In this document: piece by piece, positions 1-5,874 of the stretch
Layout: each line of letters opens with the position of its first letter
Numbering within the stretch: position 1 is the first letter of the stretch
Assembly (NCBI GenBank): GCA_029879555.1
Contig: JAOUQB010000115.1
Location: 1 to 7,284, forward strand
Length of the DNA stretch: 7,284 bases
Source: Nitrospirota bacterium
GTDB lineage: Bacteria; Nitrospirota; Nitrospiria; Nitrospirales; UBA8639
Direction: 5' to 3'
The notes under the pieces: generated by a model
What the model saw: the letters and a program-made list of their open reading frames with translations, nothing else
What the model was told of the DNA's origin: nothing
Databases searched by the model: none
Program-made: the position numbers and the translations under genes

Positions 1-6
1 CCAGCC

Positions 7-156
7 CTTTCAGGAAGCCCTACAGGATTTCTCAATGCTCCCGCACCAACCCCATTATCTGTAAAGGGTGTCAGGAACCTAAAATGTACTATTTTCCCCT
101 CCGCAGTCAGACTGTGTTTTCTGATTAACGCTCTTTTGAGGATTAATAGACAACTT
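7..156. repeat. Degenerate direct repeat, copy 1 (left of higBA)
   Basis: This stretch aligns with 1042-1210 in the same orientation. Shared blocks include CTTTCAGGAAGCCCTACAGG, GTAAAGGGTGTCAGGAACC and GTTTTCTGATT. Copy 1 lacks about 18 bp that copy 2 has (around 1091-1110). The two copies bracket the HigBA locus, about 1 kb apart. No open frame of note is seen in it. It is probably a decayed end of a mobile element or an intergenic repeat family; the family is not recognised. Confidence 0.75.
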
Positions 157-319
157 GAATCCAAGGCATCGCATTCTTAATCGCCTAACCTATTAATGCA
201 TTTACGCAGACCCTTATATTGGTCTCGTCTTGCCGTGTCTCAGAGATTTTTCTTCCTCTTGAAATTTTGATTTCCCTCAAACTGAACACAATTGTCAGCC
301 AAATAATTGAAAAACCTTC
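157..319. other. Intergenic, AT-rich, no gene seen
   Basis: No credible reading frame is seen here on either strand. The only structure noted is a short 5-bp inverted repeat, AGACC (208-212) and GGTCT (221-225), which is too weak to name. Base composition is AT-rich compared with the transporter genes at the right end of the window. Confidence 0.5.
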
Positions 320-348
320 TTGTCAAGTGTACGCTATTACAGTACGAT
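320..348 (+). promoter_or_regulatory. Candidate sigma70-type promoter of higBA
   Basis: A -35-like TTGTCA (320-325) is followed after 17 bp by a -10-like TACGAT (343-348). Transcription would start only a few bases before the HigB ATG at 357, giving an almost leaderless mRNA. The pentamer GTACG occurs at 329-333, 342-346 and 363-367, around the -10 box, and could be part of an autorepressor (HigA) site. This is inferred from sequence resemblance alone. Confidence 0.4.
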
Positions 349-356
349 ATAGCTAA

Positions 357-568
357 ATGATTGTACGTTCCGTGCGTCATCGAGGCTTAAAGCGCCTCAT
401 TGAAGATGATCAGACCAGAGGCTTGCGGCCCGATCTGGTTGGCGAGTACATCAACTCTCTGGTGATCGGAAAGACATATGGAGTGTGGCCACGTCGGGAA
501 ATTGGCGGATCACCTTTGAAGAGGAAGACGGATATTTAGACTTATTAGATTTGGAGGACTACCACTGA
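357..568 (+). pseudogene. higB: Broken HigB toxin gene (internal deletion and frameshift)
   Basis: HigB toxins are about 92-residue RelE-fold ribosome-dependent mRNA nucleases encoded just before their HigA antitoxin. The first 28 codons from ATG 357 read as a typical HigB N-terminus (MIVRSVRHRGLKRLIEDDQT, then RGLRPDLV). In that frame the sequence then becomes unrelated and stops at 537-539. From about 440 another frame carries the typical C-terminal half: WRVHQLSGDRKDIWSV, then SGNWRITFEEEDGYLDLLDL, ending EDYH at 563-565 with stop TGA 566-568. Joining the halves leaves about 70 codons, so roughly 22 codons of the middle are missing and the deletion is not a multiple of three. The stop overlaps the HigA start as TGATG, the normal coupled arrangement. 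The protein cannot be functional as written. A sequencing error alone would not explain the missing middle. Confidence 0.8.
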
Positions 569-870
569 TGAAGAAAGGCATAAAAATAGGTATGAAGCCG
601 TCTCATCCGGGTGGCTTCGTGAAAACTGAAGTAATAGAGGAACTGGGCCTCAGTGTGACCAAAGCCGCTGAGATTCTTGGTGTACGTCGAGCTACATTGT
701 CTGAGTTGGTGAATGAAAAAGCCTCCCTGTCTCCTGAAATGGCGCTACGATTGGAAAAGGCGTTTCATCTCGATATGGATATGTTGCTGAGAATGCAAGC
801 TTGGTTTGATGCTTGGGAGATGCGCAAACAAGCCAAGAAAATTAAAATCGCGCCTTACGTACCTGCCTAA
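568..870 (+). CDS. higA: HigA-family antitoxin, XRE-type helix-turn-helix
   Basis: This 100-residue protein is a HigA-type antitoxin: it binds and neutralises HigB and represses the operon as a DNA-binding dimer in the cytoplasm. The N-terminus carries the family hallmark PSHPGGFVKTEVIEELGLSV (residues 11-30). A helix-turn-helix follows (about 29-55, TKAAEILGVRRATLSELVNE), then SLSPEMALRLEKAF and the typical LLRMQAWFDAWEMRK end. Length is normal. The ATG overlaps the TGA of the broken HigB gene by one base, and GGAGG at 553-557 is a good ribosome binding site, so translation can start independently of the defective toxin frame. ATG at codon 9 is a less likely start. With its toxin gene destroyed it is an orphan antitoxin, which may persist by chance or by neutralising a related toxin elsewhere. 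Confidence 0.9.
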   Translation: MKKGIKIGMKPSHPGGFVKTEVIEELGLSVTKAAEILGVRRATLSELVNEKASLSPEMALRLEKAFHLDMDMLLRMQAWFDAWEMRKQAKKIKIAPYVPA

Positions 871-927
871 AAATCACTCTGTATTTCCCATCTTTAATAT
901 TATTGCTCATCGGACGTATTCGTATTA

Positions 928-980
928 GGGGCAGGCTTGCGGTATTGCCGTAATTTATTCGATCAATGAGTCTTGGATCA
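928..980. repeat. Dispersed repeat, member 1 (GGGGCAGG...TTGGATCA)
   Basis: It matches 2325-2378 in the same orientation, with identical blocks TATTGCCGTAATTTA and TCTTGGATCA and about ten differences over 53 positions. The right part (GATCAATGAGTCTTGGATC) is an imperfect palindrome. The GGGGCAGG-type start recurs immediately after it at 986. The style (GGGGCAGGTCTTGCAATA) resembles ends that, from memory, accompany REP-associated Y1 transposases. No transposase is present here, so that link is only a suggestion. Confidence 0.7.
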
Positions 981-1041
981 GGCTTGGGGGCAGGTCTTGC
1001 AATAACACATTTCTCGTCGCCCTTTTCCAGGTAATCCTGCT

Positions 1042-1210
1042 CTTTCAGGAAGCCCTACAGGCTTTCTTGATGCTCCCGCACGAACCCCATAACCTTGTTC
1101 AGCACCTGTCAGTAAAGGGTGTCAGGAACCTAAAATTCATCATTTGGCCATCCGCTAGTCAGACGATGTTTTCTGATTCACGCCCTTTTTTGAGAATTTA
1201 TAGACAATTT
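1042..1210. repeat. Degenerate direct repeat, copy 2 (right of higBA)
   Basis: This is the partner of 7-156, in the same orientation and with many substitutions, carrying about 18 bp more in the middle (around 1091-1110). It ends in TAGACAATTT where copy 1 has TAGACAACTT. The divergence shows the duplication is old, so it is not a recent transposition footprint. Confidence 0.75.
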
Positions 1211-1232
1211 AATAAGTCTGCGATATGAAGTA

Positions 1233-1250
1233 TATCGCCTGAAGGCGATA
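1233..1250. repeat. Small perfect hairpin
   Basis: TATCGCC (1233-1239) and GGCGATA (1244-1250) pair perfectly around the loop TGAA. No U-run follows on either strand, so it is not a standard terminator. It lies just beyond repeat copy 2 and may belong to the same decayed element. Confidence 0.5.
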
Positions 1251-1398
1251 CATCGATGGTAGGCCAATGTGGATGCTTTTTACATGTTTGCATAGCGAGG
1301 TGAACGAGTAGGTCAATTCCTCAGGTCTGCTCAGGCGAAAATGAGAACGACTGGCAGATTCTTGAGCTGCACATCAGCTGCACGATTGAAAGCCATTC

Positions 1399-1508
1399 AT
1401 GACTGTTTTTGGTGTTCGGTGAGGCTTACAGATGAGCGTCTTGCGCATATCTTGCCGCATCGGGAGATGGCTGGTATGGAGGCTGAGATTGAACGGGTCT
1501 TGCCATAA
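1399..1508 (+). pseudogene. Possible remnant of a toxin-like nuclease gene
   Basis: ATG at 1399 starts MTVFGVR and then meets a stop (TGA 1420-1422). From 1425 a different frame gives LTDERLAHILPHREMAGMEA, then EIERVLP, ending at TAA 1506-1508. From memory the combined pattern (VFG..., LTxER-x-HIL-x-H-x-EM-x-GME-x-x-IE-x-x-L) resembles the N-terminal third of small proteins related to the barnase/EndoU/colicin E5-D/RelE-like (PBECR) nucleases. The rest of such a gene is absent: the ParE-type gene ends on the other strand at 1546. A third frame gives EPIIVMVLHGS just afterwards and might be one more scrap. The assignment is uncertain and rests on pattern resemblance. Confidence 0.35.
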
Positions 1509-1545
1509 TGGGTGAGCCGATTATTGTTATGGTGTTACATGGGAG

Positions 1546-1854
1546 TTAGCCAAACCGCTCTTTAAGACGTTTCACCATGTCCATTCGTTCGTGAAGTACA
1601 GCAATGATGACCGGTTTGGCTTTTGCCGGACGAAGGTAAAACACATAGTGGTGTTCGCAGCGGGTAACAAGGAGATGTGGGAACTGTTTAGAAACGGCCT
1701 TACTGTTCACTTTCTTTGCAGCAATCTGCTGAAAACAGATGTGTAGTTTATCCAGATACACGCTTGCCTGTTCACTGCTCCATTCCAAAATCGTATAGCG
1801 GGCAATTTCTTCAAGGTCGGCATCGACATCAGGAGTCAGTTCATAGGCGAGCAT
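1546..1854 (-). CDS. parE: RelE/ParE-family toxin
   Basis: This 102-residue basic protein has the ParE/RelE-superfamily pattern. It starts YELTPDVDADLEEIARYT (residues 4-21), has QASVYLDKLHICFQQIA in the middle, then the CEHHYVFYLRP strand pair and the C-terminal IIAVLHERMDMVKRLKERF. ParE-type members poison DNA gyrase while RelE-type members cleave mRNA; the sequence alone does not settle which, though the HHYVFY/LHERMD end is more usual in ParE-like members. Length is normal and no disruption is seen. The ATG overlaps the stop of the preceding antitoxin gene by one base (TAATG), so the pair is translationally coupled and forms one operon read leftwards. Confidence 0.85.
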   Translation of the reverse strand: MLAYELTPDVDADLEEIARYTILEWSSEQASVYLDKLHICFQQIAAKKVNSKAVSKQFPHLLVTRCEHHYVFYLRPAKAKPVIIAVLHERMDMVKRLKERFG

Positions 1855-2117
1855 TAACTCAGTTCCTGCCTCACGTCGTTAAAAATTTGGCGTGGGGTAC
1901 GGGAAGAGCGTTCGCCACGTTCAGCGGCTTCAATCCGTGGCTTGAGAAATTTTTCGAGCTGGTGCAAGGCTTCTTCTTCGGTCATAGATGCCCTGTCCGG
2001 TAAATCTGGTAAGGATCGATCAAGCACATAATTCTTAATGCTCTTGCCTTGCAAGGCGGCCATGGCTTTTAACCGTTGATGTTGCTCTTCTGTCAGTTCA
2101 ATAGAGAGACGACTCAT
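1854..2117 (-). CDS. ParD-like ribbon-helix-helix antitoxin
   Basis: This 87-residue protein is the antitoxin partner of the downstream ParE-type toxin. Residues 1-35 fit a ribbon-helix-helix DNA-binding domain: strand MSRLSIELT, helix EEQHQRLKAMAALQGK and helix SIKNYVLDRSL. The C-terminal part (about 47-87, acidic then basic, EEEALHQLEKFLKPRIEAAE and onwards) would wrap around the toxin. AGGAGA at 2126-2131 is a well-placed ribosome binding site for the ATG at 2117. Like other RHH antitoxins it should bind the inverted repeat just upstream and repress its own operon. The exact subfamily (ParD, RelB-like or StbD-like) is not certain, so no symbol is given. Confidence 0.85.
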   Translation of the reverse strand: MSRLSIELTEEQHQRLKAMAALQGKSIKNYVLDRSLPDLPDRASMTEEEALHQLEKFLKPRIEAAERGERSSRTPRQIFNDVRQELS

Positions 2118-2133
2118 TATTCAGTTCTCCTTC

Positions 2134-2191
2134 GTACAATAGGGCTTTTTCTCTATGATAGTACAAAATACACAAATATTCAAAATTGTAC
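2134..2191 (-). promoter_or_regulatory. Promoter and operator of the parDE-type operon
   Basis: Read on the minus strand, TTGAAT (2183-2178) and TATCAT (2160-2155) are separated by 17 bp and form a good sigma70-like promoter. An inverted repeat with half-sites GTACAA (2161-2166) and TTGTAC (2186-2191) spans the -35 box and spacer. A third GTACAA lies at 2134-2139, downstream of the -10 box. This layout suits autorepression by the RHH antitoxin. Confidence 0.6.
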
Positions 2192-2483
2192 ATTTATACG
2201 ATATGCGCTGCCATAAAGGGAATGAGGAATAACAATATCCAAGACCACATTTCCAATTCCCCTTCGCGTACTCACTAATGTATTCGAAAAGCGAAGTTTC
2301 ACCACGAATAGTGGAACCTATAATGGGGCCAGGTCTGTGTTATTGCCGTAATTTACTCGATCAAGGATTCTTGGATCATGGCGAGAATACTAAGACTGTA
2401 CGTCGCGGGAGGGAGTCATAGACGAAGAAGACCGACTATTAGGGGGGATCTGGTTTCGGCCCTTTCGAATTGAATGTCGAGAA
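2192..2483. other. Intergenic stretch with one repeat, no gene seen
   Basis: Apart from the dispersed repeat at 2325-2378 no gene or clear signal is seen in either direction. Short self-complementary pieces (for example CCAC and GTGG around 2300-2315) are too weak to name. Confidence 0.5.
2325..2378. repeat. Dispersed repeat, member 2
   Basis: This is the partner of 928-980. It starts GGGGCCAGG, continues TGTTATTGCCGTAATTTA and ends with the imperfect palindrome GATCAAGGATTCTTGGATC. Together the two members bracket the right part of the repeat-rich stretch and the parDE-type operon. Confidence 0.7.
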
Positions 2484-2500
2484 AAGAACTCTCAGTTCTT
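2484..2500 (-). terminator. Weak terminator candidate after the YnfA gene
   Basis: AAGAACT (2484-2490) and AGTTCTT (2494-2500) form a perfect 7-bp stem with a 3-base loop. On the minus strand it starts 5 bases after the YnfA stop and runs into TTTTC. The stem is AT-rich, so termination would be weak. Confidence 0.4.
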
Positions 2501-2505
2501 AGGGA

Positions 2506-2838
2506 TTATTGAAGAAGCGGTCTTGGCCCCCACAAGATTAACGCGGCTCCGACGAGACATATTCCTGCACCAAGGATATCCCACCGGTCAGGTACCACTC
2601 CCTCCACCACTAAAAGCCAAAGCAGGGACGTGGCGATATACACGCCCCCGTAGGCCGCATAGGCACGTCCGGCAAATGCTGTGTCGGAGCGTGTCAACAC
2701 CATCGCAAAGATGACAAGGCTCACCGTGCCAACGATGCCCCACCATGGCGATCGTTCTAAGCGTAGCCAGGCCCAAAAGGCAAAACACCCGCCAATTTCC
2801 GCGATGGCTGCCGTCATATAGATGGCAAGTGTGTTCAT
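2506..2838 (-). CDS. ynfA: YnfA-family (UPF0060) small membrane protein
   Basis: This 110-residue hydrophobic protein has the usual YnfA length and four predicted membrane segments (about 3-23, 32-50, 60-79, 88-105). Family hallmarks visible are [10 protein letters not shown] (13-22), the arginine/aromatic loop [18 protein letters not shown] (57-74), and DRWDILGA (84-91). YnfA proteins are inner-membrane proteins related to small multidrug resistance transporters. Some have been linked to drug efflux, but the role in most species is unproven. The gene is divergent from the glycosyltransferase gene, with 139 bp between them. The ribosome binding site is weak (GGAAAT). No partner gene is seen, so any link with its neighbours is uncertain. 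Confidence 0.9.
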   Translation of the reverse strand: MNTLAIYMTAAIAEIGGCFAFWAWLRLERSPWWGIVGTVSLVIFAMVLTRSDTAFAGRAYAAYGGVYIATSLLWLLVVEGVVPDRWDILGAGICLVGAALILWGPRPLLQ

Positions 2839-2977
2839 AGAGGGATTTCCATTGTTTTGTTTTGGGGACGAATGATGATATCAACAATCCTTAAAGCTAA
2901 GATATAGTTGGAAGGGCGCGTATTCTCTTGAGGACTCATAGAAAAAACTCAGAGGCTTTCGAAGGTCAGCACGTAGC

Positions 2978-3883
2978 ATGATGTCTCATTCCCCGCTTGT
3001 GAGTGTGGTGATTCCCGTTTTTAATGGGGCGTCCTTTCTTGCCCGGGCGGTGGAAAGCGTGTTCGCCCAAACGTGGACAGATTTTGAGATTATTCTTGTT
3101 GATGATGGGTCAACCGATGGCACGCCAGCTGTTCTTGAACGACTGGCTCAAATGCCTCGAATTCTTTGCCTTCACCAAGCAAATGCCGGCCCGGCTCAGG
3201 CCAGAAACGTTGGTGCTCAAGCCGCGAAGGGGACATATATTGCCTTTTTGGACTGCGACGATATCTGGTTGCCCGACAAGTTGGAGGCACAGGTGACTAT
3301 TCTCAGAGGAACGTCTCAACCCGGATTGGTGCATTCTCATTATGAGGTGATTGATCCTGCTGGAAAGGTGATTCAACATGCGAAAGCTGGGCAAAGTCAG
3401 GATGTCTTTCATCAAGTCTTTACGGGAGGGCAAGCCCCGTTGTTGTCCACCACGATCATGTCCCGAGCCTTACTGGAAGAAGTTGGCGGTTTTGATCCGA
3501 ACTTATGGGTTTCGGAAGATACCGATCTCATCCTTCGGTTATATGAGCTGACGACCTTTGAATGGGTTGATCAAGTTTTGGTTCACAAATTTCAACAAGT
3601 TCCCAGGGATGGGGATGATCTGGAAGCGGAAGGGTCGTATCGTGAGAAGGTTCTCCGCAGTCGAGAACGATTTCTGACTCGCGTGCAACATCGCTCGACC
3701 CTCAATCCGGAGCAGGTCCGTGCGCTCAATCGTGAGTGGAGCAGCTATTACGTCATGAAAGGTGCATTGGAAGAACGACAACGATGCTGGGCGGGGGCTC
3801 GCCAACAGTATGTGGCTGCGATCAAAAAAGACCCGTTTCGATTGCGTGGATATACGAGGTTCTTGCGGGCTTTACGTTGGTAA
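2978..3883 (+). CDS. Family 2 glycosyltransferase (GT-A fold)
   Basis: This 301-residue protein is a GT2-family glycosyltransferase that would transfer a sugar from a nucleotide-sugar donor to an acceptor, probably in surface polysaccharide or glycan synthesis on the cytoplasmic side of the membrane. The N-terminal domain shows SVVIPVFNGASFLARAVESV (9-28), VDDGSTDGT (41-49, nucleotide binding), NAGPAQARNVG (69-79) and the metal-binding DxD-type motif LDCDD (91-95). A later acidic motif GGFDPNLWVSEDTDL (170-184) fits the catalytic region. There is no membrane segment. The last 80 residues are basic and Arg-rich, with a TPR-like look (ERQRCWAGARQQYVAAIKKD). Two ATGs stand together (2978 and 2981); the site GAAGG at 2961-2965 is weak for both. 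The gene stands alone, with no other sugar genes in view, so acceptor and donor cannot be told. Confidence 0.9.
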   Translation: MMSHSPLVSVVIPVFNGASFLARAVESVFAQTWTDFEIILVDDGSTDGTPAVLERLAQMPRILCLHQANAGPAQARNVGAQAAKGTYIAFLDCDDIWLPDKLEAQVTILRGTSQPGLVHSHYEVIDPAGKVIQHAKAGQSQDVFHQVFTGGQAPLLSTTIMSRALLEEVGGFDPNLWVSEDTDLILRLYELTTFEWVDQVLVHKFQQVPRDGDDLEAEGSYREKVLRSRERFLTRVQHRSTLNPEQVRALNREWSSYYVMKGALEERQRCWAGARQQYVAAIKKDPFRLRGYTRFLRALRW

Positions 3884-3921
3884 GGGAAAGAGCGATGTCG
3901 TAGTTTAGATATCAAATGCGC

Positions 3922-3961
3922 CCTTCACCCTCACCCCAACCCTCTCCCTCAAGGGCGAGGG
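3922..3961. repeat. REP-like palindromic intergenic repeat
   Basis: CCTCACCCCAACCCTCTCCC followed by TCAAGGGCGAGGG is a sequence type seen, from memory, in intergenic regions of many Gram-negative genomes. The right part folds: CCCTC-T-CCCT (3940-3949) pairs with AGGG-C-GAGGG (3952-3961), one mismatch. It lies directly after the glycosyltransferase gene, a typical location for REP-like elements. Confidence 0.65.
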
Positions 3962-3981
3962 AGTTCTGAAATGACTGAGTT

Positions 3982-4007
3982 CAAAGTTACATACTATATG
4001 TACTTTG
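3982..4007. repeat. AT-rich stem-loop
   Basis: CAAAGT (3982-3987) and ACATA (3989-3993) pair with TATGT (3997-4001) and ACTTTG (4002-4007), giving 11 bp with a single bulged T at 3988 and a CTA loop. It lies between the REP-like element and the terminator. It could stabilise the 3' end of the glycosyltransferase mRNA. No factor is known for it. Confidence 0.5.
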
Positions 4008-4024
4008 GGAAATTGGCTGAGGAC

Positions 4025-4056
4025 AAAAAAAAGGGGCCCAAGGCCCCTTTTTTTTT
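4025..4056. terminator. Strong bidirectional intrinsic terminator
   Basis: GGGGCC (4033-4038) and GGCCCC (4042-4047) are flanked by eight A residues on the left and nine T residues on the right, so both strands have a GC stem followed by a U-run. The A/T runs can extend the stem to 14 bp. It separates the plus-strand glycosyltransferase gene from the convergent minus-strand operon ending at 4081 and serves both. Confidence 0.9.
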
Positions 4057-4080
4057 ACCAAATTTTCCACAATGCGGGAT

Positions 4081-4746
4081 TTAACTTTTCTCTTCCTTCC
4101 CGTGGTGTGAATACCCACCGGGGTGGCCATGGGCACCCATTCCCGTGTCCTTATATGCATTAATCCGATCGTGGACGGTTTTCATCCGTGCTCGTTGTTC
4201 ATCCGTTAAGACGGCTTTGGCGTCGCGGGTGGATTTGACGGAGGCCAGATAGAGATCGGCGCGTTTGTCATAGAGGCTTTTTAATTTGGCTTCGACATCA
4301 TTTAGCGCCCCTTTGTCGTCTCGCAATAAATCATGGAGATCCACACTGGTCAGTTGAATATCCGCCTTCATTTTAATCTTGGTTTTTTCAAAATCGGTTT
4401 TGATCGTTTGGAGTTTCGCGACCTGATCGTCCGTAATGGCCATGCCGTCTTTAAATTTCAAGATATGGTCAATAAAGGTCGAGGCACTTTGATGGGGACC
4501 ATGGCTGCCTGTTCCCATGGTTCCTTTCGTGCCGTGGCCGCTGTGCATTCCGCCACCAGGGTGTCCGCCAGCATGGCCCTTGGTCTCTGCTCCATGATGT
4601 GGGGAGGATGCTCCCGTCATAGGGTGACCATCTCCCATACCATATCCGCTGGACAGGGCGAGCAGGGGAAATCCCAAGATCAAGCTGAACACTCCGACCC
4701 AAAGAGGAATGAATCGAAAACGGTTCTTACCGTGTTGAAATGTCAT
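4081..4746 (-). CDS. Secreted Spy/CpxP/ZraP-like protein, His/Met/Gly-rich
   Basis: This 221-residue protein appears to be exported to the periplasm. A basic start (KNRFRF) and a hydrophobic segment at about 13-32 look like a signal peptide or anchor, with a possible cleavage near ALSSG. Residues 34-88 are Gly/His/Met-rich (nine His between 41 and 85), and the tail carries four more (206, 208, 214, 215); such ends bind Cu, Zn, Ni or similar ions in related proteins. The helical core (about 89-200) has two LTxxQ-type motifs, ITDDQ (104-108) and LTDEQ (180-184), the hallmark of Spy/CpxP/ZraP chaperones and stress sensors. A strong site AAAGGAGG precedes ATG 4746 by 8 bases. It begins only 20 bp after the transporter ATPase stop, so it is probably co-transcribed. 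It may buffer metal or protect envelope proteins when the importer is active; this role is inferred from context. Confidence 0.8.
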   Translation of the reverse strand: MTFQHGKNRFRFIPLWVGVFSLILGFPLLALSSGYGMGDGHPMTGASSPHHGAETKGHAGGHPGGGMHSGHGTKGTMGTGSHGPHQSASTFIDHILKFKDGMAITDDQVAKLQTIKTDFEKTKIKMKADIQLTSVDLHDLLRDDKGALNDVEAKLKSLYDKRADLYLASVKSTRDAKAVLTDEQRARMKTVHDRINAYKDTGMGAHGHPGGYSHHGKEEKS

Positions 4747-4766
4747 GTGAAAAGCCTCCTTTCACT

Positions 4767-5852
4767 CTACGAGAGAGCGGGTTGTGGAAAGAGAATGGTT
4801 TGCGATGTCGTGACCTGGATATTCACGGATGTGTCTATATTATACACAGGAATTGGCAACATGCAGCAGTGAATGAGTTGTCCGGAGTTTAGCCGAATCG
4901 CATAGAGGGTTTGGGATCCTTGAAATTGGCGACTTTCAATTCGTCCCGAACCAGGTTCAGCAGGGGTGAATTGAATGTCATTGGGACGAATCATCACAAG
5001 GACCCGGCTTTGGTTCAGCAAGTCAGACTGATGGGTAAATGTCCCAATCTCGGTTTCGACCTGACCCTGATGGATGATTCCGGGAATCGTATTGGCTTGC
5101 CCGATAAATTCGGCCACGAACGAACATGAAGGTTGTTGATAAATCGTCTCGGGGGTCGCGCATTGTACCAATACCCCATCCTGCATGACCGCGACTTGAT
5201 CAGCCATCGCAAAGGCTTCTTCATGGTCATGCGTCACGAGAATGGCGGTGGTCTGTGTTTGCCGGAGCACGCGGTACAGTTCCTTCCGCATCTTGATCGT
5301 CATCTCCGGATCCAAATTGCTGAATGGTTCATCCAACAACAGCATGAGGGGTTTAGGAGCCAGCGCCCGGGCAATCGCCACACGTTGCTGTTGGCCTCCG
5401 GATAGCTCATGAGGAAAACGATGGTCGAGACCTTGAAGCCCGACGAGCTCCAGCAGGGCCTGTACTCGGGATTGACGCTCACCGGATTCCCAATGGTAGA
5501 GCCCAAACGCCACGTTGTCTTTCACAGATAAATGTGGGAATAAGGCATATTCTTGAAAGACCATTCCCACACGCCGCCGTTCAGGCGGGACGTGTACCGA
5601 GGCGGACGCCACAACTTGGCCCTGCAATCGAATTTCCCCTGAAGACACTTTTTCAAACCCGGCGATGGCACGGAGCGTCGTCGTTTTCCCGCAACCGGAA
5701 GGCCCTAATAGGCATAAAATGTTCCCCGGTTGAAGGTGCAGGGACAGGTCACGCACGGTCGCGACATCAGGCTGGTATCCACAGGTGATGTGGTCCAGTT
5801 CCAACATAGGTGTCGCAGGGGAGGTGGCGGTTGTCTTGGGGGATGAAGTCAC
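4767..5852 (-). CDS. ABC transporter ATPase, FbpC-like (ferric iron type)
   Basis: This 361-residue cytoplasmic ATPase powers the permease encoded just upstream. Visible motifs are Walker A GPSGCGKTT (50-58), Q-loop Q100 in FQEYALFPH, signature LSGGQQQR (150-157), Walker B LMLLLDEP (169-176), D-loop SNLD (178-181) and H-loop H208 in VTHD. After about residue 240 comes a TOBE-like regulatory domain (VMIRPNDIQF, then a strand-rich tail). Length and domains match the FbpC/AfuC type, and with the permease this points to ferric iron import, though spermidine/putrescine and other families share the layout. The start is GTG at 5852 with no strong ribosome binding site. ATG at 5807 (codon 16, MLELDHITCGY) is also possible and starts nearer the conserved domain. 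The stop is 20 bp before the Spy-like gene; the permease stop is 53 bp upstream. Confidence 0.85.
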   Translation of the reverse strand: MTSSPKTTATSPATPMLELDHITCGYQPDVATVRDLSLHLQPGNILCLLGPSGCGKTTTLRAIAGFEKVSSGEIRLQGQVVASASVHVPPERRRVGMVFQEYALFPHLSVKDNVAFGLYHWESGERQSRVQALLELVGLQGLDHRFPHELSGGQQQRVAIARALAPKPLMLLLDEPFSNLDPEMTIKMRKELYRVLRQTQTTAILVTHDHEEAFAMADQVAVMQDGVLVQCATPETIYQQPSCSFVAEFIGQANTIPGIIHQGQVETEIGTFTHQSDLLNQSRVLVMIRPNDIQFTPAEPGSGRIESRQFQGSQTLYAIRLNSGQLIHCCMLPIPVYNIDTSVNIQVTTSQTILFPQPALS

Positions 5853-5874
5853 AGGATCTGTTGCCGTGGTTCAA

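Larger units (their letters stand above)
871..1398. other. Long intergenic stretch made of degenerate repeats
   Basis: No intact gene is seen. The stretch contains one member of a shared repeat (928-980), a second start-like motif GGGGGCAGGTCTTGCAATAA from 986, the second copy of the direct repeat (1042-1210) and a small hairpin (1233-1250). Near the right end there is a tandem AGCTGCAC (twice within about 20 bp, around 1365-1385). It reads as an accumulation of mobile element remains. Confidence 0.5.

Noticed and set aside
357..568. Programmed frameshifting as an explanation for the two HigB frames
   Set aside because: About 22 codons of the protein middle are absent, which frameshifting cannot restore, and no slippery site is evident at the junction.
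846..1110. A long minus-strand reading frame through repeat copy 2 (VMGFVREHQESL, stop, GFLKEQDYLEKGDEK and onwards)
   Set aside because: It has an internal TAG, and the other repeat copy has the same TAG plus a further stop. There is no start signal and the frame crosses two unrelated repeats, so it is more likely non-coding or a very old relic.
1..1210. CRISPR array or complete insertion sequence in the repeat region
   Set aside because: There are only two diverged long copies a kilobase apart, with no regular short repeats and spacers, and no transposase gene is present.
4333..4872. Plus-strand 179-codon open frame
   Set aside because: It lies antisense to the Spy-like gene and the ATPase 3' end, has no family resemblance and no ribosome binding site, while the minus-strand genes have clear motifs.
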